A stretch of DNA of 64,000 nucleotides from positions 186,001-250,000 of the forward strand of contig JADJWG010000004.1 of NCBI GenBank assembly GCA_016716475.1, given 5' to 3'. The position numbers and the translations under genes are program-made. Source of the stretch: Phycisphaerales bacterium. GTDB lineage: Bacteria > Planctomycetota > Phycisphaerae > UBA1845 > Fen-1342. The number at the start of each line of letters is the position of its first letter. The first letter of the stretch is position 1. The notes below the pieces were generated by a model, which saw only the letters and a list, made by a program, of their open reading frames with translations, had not been told where the DNA came from and searched no databases. Positions 14,851-25,093 of the stretch are shown here, piece after piece.

Positions 14851-17800
14851 ATGGCGGTTACATTCATCATCGGGCGCGCGGGCGCGGGCAAGACGGCGCA
14901 CTGCCTGCGAGCGGTGGCGATGGCGCTGGAGGAAGCGCCTCGGGACGGCGGGCGGCTCATCCTGCTGGTGCCGGAGCAGGCCAGCTTTCAGGTCGAGCGC
15001 GCGCTCGCAGGCGCCACGCGCTTGCGCGGGTATGTGCGCGCGGAAGTGTTGAGTTTCTCGCGGCTGGCGCAGCGGCTGTTCGACCAGCTCGGGTCGGCGC
15101 CGGTGGTGGTTGATGCGGAAGCCCGCACACTGGCGCTGCGGGCGCTCGCGGGGCGGCACGCCCACGAACTCGGATCCCTGGGACGGAGTATGCAGCGACC
15201 TGGGGTTTGTGCGGCGCTGAGCGGGTTGATCGAGGAGCTGATCACGGAGGGGGTGACGCCCGCAGCGCTGGCGGCGACAGCCGGCACCGTTGCGGATGAG
15301 CATCTGGGTCGCAAGCTCAGGGCTTGCGCCCGGCTGTACGCGGCCTATTGCGCCTGGCTCGGTCCTGGTCGCTGCGACGTGGCGGCGCGCCTCGGGGCGG
15401 TCACGACGGAGTTGGAGCACGTCGCCTGGTTGTGTGGTGCCCGCTTCTGGGTGGATGGCTTCGCGGGCTTCACCGGGCAGGAGCTGCAGACACTGGTCGC
15501 GCTCGCGCAGCGGGCGGCGGCCGTGGAGATCACCCTGCTGCTCGATCCGGTGGCGGCGGTCCGCGCGCGGTCACCGGCGCAGGTCGATCCGCTCGGGCTG
15601 TTCGCGCGGACCGAGCAGACTTATCAGCGGCTGGCGGCTGCGTTCGCGACGGCCGGTGTAACGGTAGCGCCGCCGGTGCGGCTGCAGCCGGCGCCGCTCC
15701 CACGTTTTTCGGCGGCGCCGCAGTTGGCGCGGCTTGAGGTCGGACTGGCGACGCCCGAGACCAACCCGGCCGAGGGGGTACAGAGTGCGCAGCAGGTTCG
15801 CATCGTGGCGTGTGCCCAACCGCTCGCGGAGGTGCGTGCCGCAGCCCGCTGGATTCGCACGACGCTGGCCAACGGTCCCGCCGGGTTGCGGCTGCGTGAT
15901 TTTGCGGTGATCGCGCGCGACCTGACGATGTTTGCACCGCTGATCAGCGAGGTGTTCGAAGAGTGCGAGCTGCCGTATTTTCTCGACCAGCGTCGCCCCC
16001 TCGGGACGCACCCGCTCTGTCGGCTCGTGGGTGGTTTGATCTCGGCGGCGGTGACGGATTGCTCGAGTGAAAGCATGGTGGCGCTGCTGCGTACGCGGCT
16101 TTTGCCGTTGACGTCTGCGCAGGCCGAGCGGCTTGAGAACGCGGTGGTGCGCACAGCGATCCGGGGTTTCGCGGCATGGCGGTCGGAAACCTGGCCGCCG
16201 CAGAGTACCCGCGGTGAGCCGGCGGAGCGTGCGGCGCGGTTGGTGCTGGTCGCGGCCCTGGCGCCGTTGCACGCGTTGGCGCAGCAGCTGCAGACGGCAG
16301 TGCAGACGTGGGTGCGGGCTTTGTACACCGCGCTGGAGCAGTTGCAGGTGCCGCAGGGCATGCAGAACTGGATCGCCGCGGCCCGCGCCGCACAGGCCTG
16401 GGAGGCCGCCGAGACCCACCGCCAGGCCTGGGCCAGCGTGGTCGAACTGCTGGAGCAGGGGGATGCGGTCCTTGGTGACACGGCGATCGAGCCGGTGGAA
16501 CTGCAGGCGGTGCTTACCGGCGCGCTGCGTGAGCGCACCCTTGGCCTCACACCCCCGACCGTGGATCAGGTGCTGGTGAGTGCCATTGAGCGCAGCCGTC
16601 ATCCGGACATCCGCCATGCGTGGGTGCTGGGATTCAACGAAGGGGTGTTCCCACAGCGGCCGGGGGAAGATGTGCTGCTCACGACGAGCGAGCGGGAGCA
16701 GCTACAGGCCGCTGGGCTCGGGACGCGTCCTCCGCGCCGGGATGAAGTGCTGGACGAACGCCTGCTCGCGTACATCGCCTGTACGCGGCCCTCGCAGACT
16801 CTCACGCTGAGCTACGCCCGCACCACGGCCGCCGGTGAAGAGGCGCTGCCCTCGGCGCTGCTGGGTGAGGTGCGCGCCGCGCTGCCGGAAGTCGCGGTTC
16901 TGGTGGACGAGGCCGCCGCGGCGCCCGCCCACGTGGCAGAGTTCGCCCGCCAGTATCTGCAGGCGAACCCGGCGCGGCCCGAGTATGCGCGCCTGGCGCG
17001 TTTGTGGACCGCGCTGGAGCAGGAGGCCAGGCACCAGGGGCTGTTGACGTGGTTGCTGCGTGGCCAAACGTACGAGAATCAACCGGCCCCGCTGGGAGAA
17101 GCACTCGCGGTGGCCCTGCGGAACAGCTCCAGCACTGCGCTGTGGCGGACGTCGCCCTCGGCGCTCGACACCTATGTGCAGTGTCCGTTCCGCTACTTCG
17201 CGCAGCATGCGCTGCGGCTCGATCCGCAGTCCGGGCCGCTGCCTCTGCGATGGGATCTGGGCTCGGCGGCACACGAGATCCTCGCAGCGACGGTGTCCCT
17301 GGCCCAGTCGCAAAACGCCGACGTGACCCAGCTTGAACCAGAGGCGTGGGACCGCGCCCTCGATACCGCCGCGGCGGCGTACTGGGCGGAGTATCCGCCC
17401 GGGGATCGGCCCGAACTGGTGTTTTGGGGTCGACGACTGGAGGAATTGCTTCGTGATGTTCTTGGTGCCCAGGTCGATCGCTGGCGCCGCGGTGCGTTTC
17501 GGCCGTGGCGCACGGAGTTGCACTTCGATCCGCAGAGTGTGGATCAGGCGCTGCCGGCGATCGCGCTGCTCACGTCCACGGGCAATGTCCACATCATGGG
17601 GCGGATCGACCGGGTGGACGCGGCCACGATCGCGGGCCAACGCTATCTGCTGGTGGTTGACTACAAGAGCAGCGCCGGCCCGGTACGGGGCCCTTGGCTT
17701 ACAGGCCATCGCCTGCAACTTTTCCTGTATCTGCACGCGTTGATGCAGGCCGAGGAGGGGCGCGCTGGTCCCCGTCCCGCGGGTGTCCTGCTGGCGCCGC

Positions 17801-18270
17801 TCTATCCCGATCGCGGCCGACTGCGGAAGCCCCCCCTTGCGGTCGCGGCGGAACCCGAGGAGCGCGCGCTGGAGCGCATGTATTTGTACCGGCCGCGCGG
17901 GCTGCTGGTGCCCGAAGCGGCGCGGGCCCTGGACCGCAACCTGGGTGGTGAGACGTCGCCCGTGGCGCAGCTCCGGCTGAAGAAGGACGGTGAGTTTTAC
18001 GGCAACTCGGATGTGTGTGCGCCGGAGGTGTTGGATGCGTACCTGGCCGCGGCGGTAGCGACTGCCGAGCAAGTTGCAGACGGAGTGTTGGCCGGTTGCA
18101 TTGATGTTGCTCCGCTGGTCGAGCAGCGCCGCCTGGCGTGCCAGACCTGCGATTTCGGCGCGGTTTGTCGCATGGATCGGCGTTATCACGGTGGCAGACT
18201 CGCGGAGCGGGTGCTGCCTTTGGTCGCGCTGCCTGAGTCGCCAGAGGATGAGGTGGAGGGGGCAGGATGA
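14851..18270 (+). CDS. addB: AddB-like nuclease subunit of a RecBCD-type complex
   Basis: An 1139-aa protein matching AddB, partner of AddA in double-strand-break end processing. It has an N-terminal Walker A GRAGAGKT, a degenerate UvrD-like helicase body and a C-terminal PD-(D/E)XK nuclease with VVDYKSS. The Fe-S staple cysteines of AddB are visible: one in TYVQCPFRYF before the nuclease and three in ACQTCDFGAVC near the C-terminus. ATG 14851 is preferred over an upstream in-frame start at 14710 because it lies directly before the Walker A strand. The stop overlaps the start of addA as ATGA, so the two are translationally coupled. Confidence 0.9.
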   Translation: MAVTFIIGRAGAGKTAHCLRAVAMALEEAPRDGGRLILLVPEQASFQVERALAGATRLRGYVRAEVLSFSRLAQRLFDQLGSAPVVVDAEARTLALRALAGRHAHELGSLGRSMQRPGVCAALSGLIEELITEGVTPAALAATAGTVADEHLGRKLRACARLYAAYCAWLGPGRCDVAARLGAVTTELEHVAWLCGARFWVDGFAGFTGQELQTLVALAQRAAAVEITLLLDPVAAVRARSPAQVDPLGLFARTEQTYQRLAAAFATAGVTVAPPVRLQPAPLPRFSAAPQLARLEVGLATPETNPAEGVQSAQQVRIVACAQPLAEVRAAARWIRTTLANGPAGLRLRDFAVIARDLTMFAPLISEVFEECELPYFLDQRRPLGTHPLCRLVGGLISAAVTDCSSESMVALLRTRLLPLTSAQAERLENAVVRTAIRGFAAWRSETWPPQSTRGEPAERAARLVLVAALAPLHALAQQLQTAVQTWVRALYTALEQLQVPQGMQNWIAAARAAQAWEAAETHRQAWASVVELLEQGDAVLGDTAIEPVELQAVLTGALRERTLGLTPPTVDQVLVSAIERSRHPDIRHAWVLGFNEGVFPQRPGEDVLLTTSEREQLQAAGLGTRPPRRDEVLDERLLAYIACTRPSQTLTLSYARTTAAGEEALPSALLGEVRAALPEVAVLVDEAAAAPAHVAEFARQYLQANPARPEYARLARLWTALEQEARHQGLLTWLLRGQTYENQPAPLGEALAVALRNSSSTALWRTSPSALDTYVQCPFRYFAQHALRLDPQSGPLPLRWDLGSAAHEILAATVSLAQSQNADVTQLEPEAWDRALDTAAAAYWAEYPPGDRPELVFWGRRLEELLRDVLGAQVDRWRRGAFRPWRTELHFDPQSVDQALPAIALLTSTGNVHIMGRIDRVDAATIAGQRYLLVVDYKSSAGPVRGPWLTGHRLQLFLYLHALMQAEEGRAGPRPAGVLLAPLYPDRGRLRKPPLAVAAEPEERALERMYLYRPRGLLVPEAARALDRNLGGETSPVAQLRLKKDGEFYGNSDVCAPEVLDAYLAAAVATAEQVADGVLAGCIDVAPLVEQRRLACQTCDFGAVCRMDRRYHGGRLAERVLPLVALPESPEDEVEGAG

Positions 18271-21200
18271 AGCTGACCGAGGTTCAGCAGCGTATTGTTG
18301 CGCACCGCGGCAGTCACCTGCTGGTTGCGGCGTCGGCCGGCGCGGGCAAGACCGAGGTGCTCGCCCGGCGCTGCGCTGCGCTACTGGCGGACGAAACCCA
18401 TCCTTGCCGGGTGGAGCAACTGCTGGTGGTGACATTCACGCGGGCGGCGGCCGCGGAGCTGCGCAGTCGTGTAGCCCGGATGTTGCGCGCCCGGGCGGCC
18501 GAGGTGGCGTCCCCCGAATTGCGGCGCCACCTGCGGCGGCAGGAATTGCTGCTGGATGCAGCCGAGATCGGCACGATCGATGCGTGGTGCGGCCGACTGG
18601 TGCGCGAGCATTTCAGCGAGGCGGGCGTGGACGTCAATTTCCGGGTGCTTGCACCGGAAGAAGCGCTGTTGCTGCGGCGGCGCGTGCTCGGAGCGCTGTT
18701 CGACGAAGTTCATAGCGGAGCGGCGGAGTGGACGGTTCCGGTGCGTGCGTGGCTCGGACGGACGGCCACGGTGGGACCGGAGTTCCTCCGCGACTATGTG
18801 ACCACACTGCAGCGTTCTCGCGAGCAGTTGCTCAACCCGGAGTCCTGGCTCGCGGCGCAACGTGCACCGACCGATGCAGCCATGGCGGCGCATCTGCTCG
18901 CGGAGGTGCTCGCGGGCGAGTGCCGCCTGCAGCGGGAACAACTGTCCGAACTGCTGGCAGGTGCCGAGCCGGCGGCACGCGACGCCCTCACGCCGTTCGA
19001 GGAGGCGCTGGCCGACTGGGCCGAGCGCGCGGCGTGCGTTGCAACCGCCGAAGACCTCGCGGACCTGGTCGCGGCGGTGCGGGCATTCCGGCTGCAGGCG
19101 CCGCGGGGCAGGACGGCCGCACCTCAGCCGGCCGTCGTAGGGATGGTGCGCGAGCGCTGGTTGAAGAGACGGTTGCAGGCGCGGTGGGACGCGGAACTGG
19201 TTGTGGGGTTGATGGCCGCGGCGGAAGATACGAGTGCGCTGACACAGGTGGTACTCGACCTCGAGGCGCGCTTCCAGGCGGCGCTCCAGGCGGAGAAACG
19301 GCAGCAGAACGCCTGGGAGTTCGGCGACGTACAGCGCTGCGCACTGGACCTGCTCGGCGCGCCGGTCGGGCTCCAGGAGCGAGTGCCGACACCATGGGCA
19401 CAGGGGTTGCGGCGGCGTTATGCCCATGTGCTGGTCGACGAGTACCAGGACACGAGCCCAATCCAGGTTGCGCTGCTGGAACTTATCAGTGTGCCGGCCA
19501 CCGAGTCCGGCAATCGTTTCATGGTGGGCGACATCAAGCAGAGCATCTACGGTTTCCGCGAGGCGGAGCCGCGCCTCTTTGCGCACACGCTTGCACGGTT
19601 CGAGAGTGGTGTGGAAGCGGGTTGCGTGGAGTACCTCTCGGACAACTTTCGCAGCCACGCCGCGGTACTTGAGCCGCTCAACCACCTGTTTGAGCGGCTT
19701 TTCGAACGCAACCTCGGCGGCACGAGTTATGGTCCGCGCGAGCGGCTGCGGGCCGGCCGCGAAGCAGGGGAGGGGCGGAATCCGACACTCGATACCGTGT
19801 CGCGTGTCCAGATACACATCTTTGCGGAAGAAGCGCGGACGGAGCCGGGCGCTGTCCCAGAGGATGAGTCCGTGCCAACCGAGGAGTTGCCGCCGGAAAT
19901 CATCGAACGGGAAGCACTGTTCGCAGCCCGCGAGATTCACCGCCTGCTCGCGGCCGGAGTGCAGGTGCCGGAGCGTGGTGCTTCCGGCGCGCCGTTATTG
20001 CGCCCGTTGCGGTTGGGTGATATCGTCATTCTGCTGCGTTCGGCGGCCCAGAACGCGGGCCTTGTGGCGCGCACGCTGCGAGACCAGGGTCTGCCCTGTG
20101 CCGCGGCCGGCCGCGAGTCCCTGTTCGATTGCGTGGAAGTCGGCGACCTGATGAACATCCTGCGGCTGTTGGTGAATCGCCAGCAGGATGTTGCCTTGGC
20201 CGCGTACCTGCGCAGCCCGGCCGCCGGGCTGACAGCGGCCGACCTGTTGGCGGTGCGGACCACCGCGGGTCGCACCATCCCGTTTCACGCCGCCGTGTAT
20301 CAGGTCGCGCAGTCCGGCCCGAGTGGAGCGCTGGTGGCGCGCTTAGGCCCCGCGCTGCAGCGTCTCGATGAGTGGGAAACGGCGTCACGACATCTCGATG
20401 TGGCTGCTGTGTTGCGGCTGATCCTGCGCGACACAGCTCTGCTCCATTTCGCGCAAGGCCTGAAGGGTGGTGACGAGCGCGTCGCGCGCCTGCGTGCCTT
20501 GCAGCAGCACGCGGAGTCGTTCGCGGCGAGTCAACTGGGCGGGGTGGCCGAATTCTGTGCGTACCTCGACGAATTGCGCGCTGACGAGATCGATTTGCCG
20601 GCGGCAACGGCCGGCGACGACGACATGATCCGCATCTTGACGATTCACGGTGCCAAGGGCCTCGAGTTCCCGGTGGTCTTCCTGCTCGCCTGTGGGGCAC
20701 GCTTTAACCGCCAGGGTCTCGGGCGCGGCTTGCATGTCGATGTGGAACTCGGACTCGGCGTGCGTTTCTGTGATTACGCCCGCAAAGCGACTCTCACCGC
20801 ACCGCGGCATTTCCTCGTGCAACAGCGCCTTGCGCAACGCGAGCTCGAGGAGGAGCTGCGGTTGCTCTACGTAGCGGCGACGCGCGCCCGTGAGTTACTG
20901 TACTTCGTCGGACATGCGAAAGCCGAGGCCTGGGATGAGGCCCGTGCGGCCTACGGCACCACGGGCCGTCCGCCCCTGCTCGCACGGCTTGCGGCCGGCA
21001 ATCGCCTGGATTGGCTGCTCATGGCGGCGGCGGCCCAGGGTCCTGCCGCCACCGGCCGGAAGAACCTGCTACCCATGGTGCAGACGCACGACGCGGTGGC
21101 CGCGGCACCCGGTGGCGAGGTGGTGCCGGTGACGGCGCCGGACCCCGGCGCGTGGACGCGCGCGGATGAGGACTGGCTGCGTGCTACCCTGGGCGTGCTG

Positions 21201-21914
21201 CGGTACGACAGCGATTCGGTGTACAGCCGTGTGCCGGCGGCCCTGTCCGTCAGTGCTGCGAAAGAGATCGCCCAGCGGGAGCGCGGGGGTGACCGCCCGC
21301 AGATCTATGAACCCGTGGAGACGCCGCTGCCGGTGCCGGGTTTTGTGCGTGCGCATGCGGAACCCGAGGGGCGGACCCTCGGCACGGCCTGCCATCGTTT
21401 CCTGGAGCAGGTGGACCTTGCCCGGCTCACCGACATCGACGCGCTGCGGACGGAGCAAGAGCACCTGGTGGCCGTGGCCCGGCTGCCGGTCGACCTGGCG
21501 CGGCTCGTGCCGCTGGAAGATCTCGCGTGGTTCGCCGCGGAGCCGATCGCAGCCGAACTGCGGGCCTGCGCGGGCACGGCACAACGCGAACTCGCGTTCG
21601 TATATGCCCTTCCACTGGAGGCCACGGGAGAGTTCACGATCGTCCGTGGGGTGATCGACTGCCTGTTCGAAACCCCCGCCGGTCTTGCCCTGCTCGATTA
21701 CAAGACGGATCGGCCCCGGGATACCGCCGATTTCGCAGCGCGCGTGGCGGCCTATACGGTGCAACTCCAGCTCTACGCGCAGGCCGCAGCCGCACTGCTC
21801 GAACGCCCCGTGCGTTCCGCGGCGCTGGTGTTTCTGCGGGAACGCCGCATGGTTGACGTACCGATTGCAGCGCCGCCGCTCGGACGGCTCTTTGCGCCGT
21901 CACCGACCGGATGA
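18267..21914 (+). CDS. addA: AddA-like UvrD-type helicase/nuclease subunit
   Basis: A 1215-aa SF1A helicase-nuclease. Motif I is AASAGAGKTEVLARR near residue 20, motif II is LVDEYQDTSPIQ, then FMVGDIKQSIYGFR, a later TIHGAKGLEFPVVF (motif V) and LYVAATRARE (motif VI). A C-terminal RecB-like nuclease with LLDYKTDR follows. With AddB it forms the end-resection machine that loads RecA in bacteria lacking RecBCD; both subunits keep a nuclease motif here, so this is the two-nuclease AddAB form. Length is normal for AddA. Confidence 0.93.
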   Translation: MKLTEVQQRIVAHRGSHLLVAASAGAGKTEVLARRCAALLADETHPCRVEQLLVVTFTRAAAAELRSRVARMLRARAAEVASPELRRHLRRQELLLDAAEIGTIDAWCGRLVREHFSEAGVDVNFRVLAPEEALLLRRRVLGALFDEVHSGAAEWTVPVRAWLGRTATVGPEFLRDYVTTLQRSREQLLNPESWLAAQRAPTDAAMAAHLLAEVLAGECRLQREQLSELLAGAEPAARDALTPFEEALADWAERAACVATAEDLADLVAAVRAFRLQAPRGRTAAPQPAVVGMVRERWLKRRLQARWDAELVVGLMAAAEDTSALTQVVLDLEARFQAALQAEKRQQNAWEFGDVQRCALDLLGAPVGLQERVPTPWAQGLRRRYAHVLVDEYQDTSPIQVALLELISVPATESGNRFMVGDIKQSIYGFREAEPRLFAHTLARFESGVEAGCVEYLSDNFRSHAAVLEPLNHLFERLFERNLGGTSYGPRERLRAGREAGEGRNPTLDTVSRVQIHIFAEEARTEPGAVPEDESVPTEELPPEIIEREALFAAREIHRLLAAGVQVPERGASGAPLLRPLRLGDIVILLRSAAQNAGLVARTLRDQGLPCAAAGRESLFDCVEVGDLMNILRLLVNRQQDVALAAYLRSPAAGLTAADLLAVRTTAGRTIPFHAAVYQVAQSGPSGALVARLGPALQRLDEWETASRHLDVAAVLRLILRDTALLHFAQGLKGGDERVARLRALQQHAESFAASQLGGVAEFCAYLDELRADEIDLPAATAGDDDMIRILTIHGAKGLEFPVVFLLACGARFNRQGLGRGLHVDVELGLGVRFCDYARKATLTAPRHFLVQQRLAQRELEEELRLLYVAATRARELLYFVGHAKAEAWDEARAAYGTTGRPPLLARLAAGNRLDWLLMAAAAQGPAATGRKNLLPMVQTHDAVAAAPGGEVVPVTAPDPGAWTRADEDWLRATLGVLRYDSDSVYSRVPAALSVSAAKEIAQRERGGDRPQIYEPVETPLPVPGFVRAHAEPEGRTLGTACHRFLEQVDLARLTDIDALRTEQEHLVAVARLPVDLARLVPLEDLAWFAAEPIAAELRACAGTAQRELAFVYALPLEATGEFTIVRGVIDCLFETPAGLALLDYKTDRPRDTADFAARVAAYTVQLQLYAQAAAALLERPVRSAALVFLRERRMVDVPIAAPPLGRLFAPSPTG

Positions 21915-22032
21915 AGCCGGGTTTACGGCCGAAGCACGGCTCGCGCGCAGCGCGTTGCGGTGGTGGCGGGACGTTGTTGGAATATGCGGGGGTTACGCTG
22001 GTGGTGAGCCCCCGGCAGGAGTACGGAACGCG

Positions 22033-23256
22033 ATGGCCATCCTGGTGCAGAAGTTCGGCGGCACGAGCGTGTCGGATGCGGCGCGGATTCACCGCGCGGC
22101 CCGGCGGGCGCTGCGCGCCATGCTCGCCGGCCGGCAGGTCGTGATGGTGGTGTCGGCGATGGGCCACACGACCGACCACCTGCTGGAGCTGGCGCAGCAG
22201 GTTTCGCGGCGGCCGCCGCAGCGCGAGCTGGATATGCTGCTTTCGACCGGTGAACAGGTCAGTATCGCGCTGGTGGCCATGGCGATTCATGAGGCGGGCT
22301 ACGAAGCGGTCAGTCTGACCGGGGCGCAGGTCGGCCTGCTCACCGACAGTGCCCACACGGCCGCCCGCATCCGCTCGATCGACACGCAGCGCATCCGGCG
22401 CGTGCTCGATGACGGCAAGGTTGCGATCGTGGCCGGCTTTCAGGGTGTGGATGCGGACTACAACATCACGACGCTCGGCCGCGGCGGCAGTGACACGACG
22501 GCCGTGGCACTCGCGGTGGCGTTACGGGCAGAGTTGTGCGAGATTTACACAGATGTGGACGGCATCTACACCACCGATCCGCGCTTGGTGCCGGCAGCGC
22601 GGAAGCTGGACGTGATCAGCTATGATGAGATGCTCGAAATGGCGAGTCTGGGGGCGGGCGTCATGCACGGGCGGTCGATCGAGCTGGGCATGAAGTTCGA
22701 CATGCCGATCCACGTGCGCAGCAGTTTCACCGACAACCCGGGAACGGTCATCATGAAAGCAACGGCAGGAATGGAAGACGTCGTCGTCCGCGGGGCGACG
22801 CTGAAGCGCGACATCGTGCGAGTTACGCTGGCGGGCCTGCCGAACGAGCCGGGCCTCACGGCGGCGATCTTTGACGAAGTCGCCGCGCGCGGCCTGTTCG
22901 TGGATGACATCGTGCAGACGATTGCCGGTGCGGAGCAGCGTGCCACACTCGGCTTCACGGTCGCAGGACACGATTTCGGCGAGGTTCAGGCCGTGGCCGA
23001 GCTGCTGAGTCAACGCTTTGCCCCGGCGGCGTGCGGGGTAAGCGATCGGTTGGCGCGGGTGAGCATCATCGGCGTGGGGATGCGATCCCACCGCGGTGTG
23101 GCGGCGCGCATGTTCCGGGCACTGGCCGACGCAGGCATCAACATCGAGAACATCTCGACGAGCGAGATCGTCGTGAGCGTGCTGGTGCGAGCGGCGGAGG
23201 GCGAGCGCGCCCTGCAGGTCGTGCATGCGGCTTTTGAGTTGGAGCGGGCGGAGTGA
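22033..23256 (+). CDS. lysC: Aspartate kinase
   Basis: A 407-aa aspartokinase, first step of the aspartate pathway to lysine, diaminopimelate, threonine and methionine. The N-terminus VQKFGGTS is the kinase signature, with later FQGVDADYNITTLGRGGSDTTA forms of the active site and VDGIYTTDPR. Two ACT regulatory domains occupy roughly residues 260-407, including ENISTSEIVVSVLV, so feedback inhibition by lysine and/or threonine is expected. The gene is 118 bp after addA and 16 bp before the radical-SAM gene. dapB is at 48782. No lysine riboswitch is evident upstream. Confidence 0.95.
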   Translation: MAILVQKFGGTSVSDAARIHRAARRALRAMLAGRQVVMVVSAMGHTTDHLLELAQQVSRRPPQRELDMLLSTGEQVSIALVAMAIHEAGYEAVSLTGAQVGLLTDSAHTAARIRSIDTQRIRRVLDDGKVAIVAGFQGVDADYNITTLGRGGSDTTAVALAVALRAELCEIYTDVDGIYTTDPRLVPAARKLDVISYDEMLEMASLGAGVMHGRSIELGMKFDMPIHVRSSFTDNPGTVIMKATAGMEDVVVRGATLKRDIVRVTLAGLPNEPGLTAAIFDEVAARGLFVDDIVQTIAGAEQRATLGFTVAGHDFGEVQAVAELLSQRFAPAACGVSDRLARVSIIGVGMRSHRGVAARMFRALADAGINIENISTSEIVVSVLVRAAEGERALQVVHAAFELERAE

Positions 23257-23272
23257 GGCCGCAGGTGCGACC

Positions 23273-25084
23273 ATGAGCAGCCGAACCCTGGCGGAACGGG
23301 TGCGCGACGAACTGCTGCCTTTCGTCCGCCAGCCGGCGCAGTACCTCGGCGGCGAGGTGAACCAGCTTGTGCAGCCGGGCCAGTGGGAGGCGGCCGCGCT
23401 GCGCGTCGCGCTGGCGTTTCCGGATCTGTACGCCGTGGGGATGTCGCATCTTGGTCTGCAGATCCTCTATGGGGCTGCGAACGCGGTGCCGGGGGTGTGT
23501 GCTGAACGGGTGTTCGCGCCGGCACCGGATGCGGAGGCGCTGCTGCGGCGCAGCGGGTTGCCGCTCTTCACCTGGGACACCCGCCAGGCCGTGGGCAGCG
23601 CGGATCTCTTGGCGTTCTCGCTCCAGACGGAACTCGCCTTTACATCGGTGCTGAACCTGCTGGATTTGGCGGGTGTGCCGGTGCGGGCGGCCGAACGTGA
23701 CGACACGCACCCGCTGGTGCTTGCGGGCGGGCCACAGGCCGACAACCCAGAGCCGCTGGCGGAGTTTCTCGACCTCGTGATTGTCGGTGATGGCGAGGTG
23801 GCCCTGCCCGCTTTGTTGACGGCGCTCCGGGAGATGAAGGCCGGTGGTCTGCCGCGTCGGGCGTGCATCGCGGCGCTCGCCGAGCGCTTCCCATGGGTCT
23901 ACGCCCCCGGTCTGTACGCGGCCGAGTACCACGCCGACGGCACACTGGCCACCCTGCGGCCGACCCGTCCCGGCCTGCCGGAGCGGATTGAACGCTGTAT
24001 CGCGCCGGATCTCGAAGCGCTGCCGTATCCGCGCCGGCCGCTGGTGCCGTGGACACCCCTCGTGCACGAACGCCTTGCGATCGAGATCATGCGCGGGTGT
24101 CCCAACCTCTGCCGCTTCTGCCATGCGGGCTACACGAAGCGACCGGTGCGCTGGCGCTCGGTGGAAAACATCGTGGCGCTCGCCGAAGAGGGTTGGGCCG
24201 CGACGGGTTTCGACGAGCTGGGGCTGCTTTCGCTCTCGACGTCGGACTACCCGGAGCTGGTGCGCCTGGCGGAGGCACTCAATGCCCGCTTCGCCGGCCG
24301 CATGGTGAATCTCAGCTTCCCTTCCCTGCGGGTCGACCAGACGCTGGCACTGATTCCCGCACTGGGTAGCAGCGTGCGGCGGGGGGCGTTGACGCTGGCC
24401 GTCGAGGCGGCGGCGCCCGAGCTGCGGGCCGCCTTGCGGAAGGAGGTCGCGAAGCACGATCTGCTCGCGGGGGTGCGCGCGGCGTACGCGGCCGGATGGA
24501 ACCGCATCAAACTGTATTTCATGGCGGGCTTTCCCGGAGAGCGGCCGGAAGACCTCGACGGCATTTTCGACCTGAGCTATGCGGTGAGCTACGCGCGGCG
24601 CGAGGTGGGCAAGCCGCCGGCGGCGGTCACGTCCGCGGTCGGGTGGCTGGTGCCGAAGCCGTTTACCCCGTTGCAGTGGGCGCCGCAGCCGCCACGGGAG
24701 TACTTCTTCACGGTCATCAAACGGGTACGGGAACGTGCGCAGCAGCGCCGTTCGGCCGTGCGGTTGCGGTTTGCGGAGGTGGATCAGGCGGTGCTGGAGG
24801 GCGTGTTGGCGCGCGGTGATCGGCGGCTGGGTGCGGCTGTCGCGGGGGCGTGGCGGCGTGGTGCGCGGCTGGAGGGCTGGCGCGAGAATTTCGACCTGAG
24901 CCGGTGGCGGGCGGCGTGGCAGGAAGCCGGACTGGATCCGGTCTTCTATGCCGAGCGTGAGCGGGGCGCACATGAACTGCTGCCGTGGGCGCACATCGGA
25001 AACCGGCTCGGACCGGAGCTGCTGGCCCACGGTTGGCAGGACTACGTCGCTGCGCGTGGTGTCGCCAAGCTGTGTGGAGGGTAG
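23273..25084 (+). CDS. B12-binding-type radical SAM protein (TIGR03960-like)
   Basis: A 603-aa protein. An N-terminal B12-binding-like domain (about residues 30-190) contains FPDLYAVGMSHLG and VIVGDGEVALP, followed by a radical-SAM domain with the cluster motif CPNLCRFCHAGY at residues 276-287. The arrangement and the motif MSHLGLQILY match the TIGR03960 family. In many bacteria that family sits beside a DUF2344 protein and RNase G, but neither is here. The cobalamin ligand DxHxxG is not evident in the N-terminal part, so B12 binding is not assured. Reaction unknown. It overlaps no gene and ends 9 bp from the convergent ABC permease. Confidence 0.85.
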   Translation: MSSRTLAERVRDELLPFVRQPAQYLGGEVNQLVQPGQWEAAALRVALAFPDLYAVGMSHLGLQILYGAANAVPGVCAERVFAPAPDAEALLRRSGLPLFTWDTRQAVGSADLLAFSLQTELAFTSVLNLLDLAGVPVRAAERDDTHPLVLAGGPQADNPEPLAEFLDLVIVGDGEVALPALLTALREMKAGGLPRRACIAALAERFPWVYAPGLYAAEYHADGTLATLRPTRPGLPERIERCIAPDLEALPYPRRPLVPWTPLVHERLAIEIMRGCPNLCRFCHAGYTKRPVRWRSVENIVALAEEGWAATGFDELGLLSLSTSDYPELVRLAEALNARFAGRMVNLSFPSLRVDQTLALIPALGSSVRRGALTLAVEAAAPELRAALRKEVAKHDLLAGVRAAYAAGWNRIKLYFMAGFPGERPEDLDGIFDLSYAVSYARREVGKPPAAVTSAVGWLVPKPFTPLQWAPQPPREYFFTVIKRVRERAQQRRSAVRLRFAEVDQAVLEGVLARGDRRLGAAVAGAWRRGARLEGWRENFDLSRWRAAWQEAGLDPVFYAERERGAHELLPWAHIGNRLGPELLAHGWQDYVAARGVAKLCGG

Positions 25085-25093
25085 TGGGAGCTC

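Noticed and set aside
16702..18435. A 577-codon minus-strand frame
   Set aside because: It is the antisense shadow of addB and addA.
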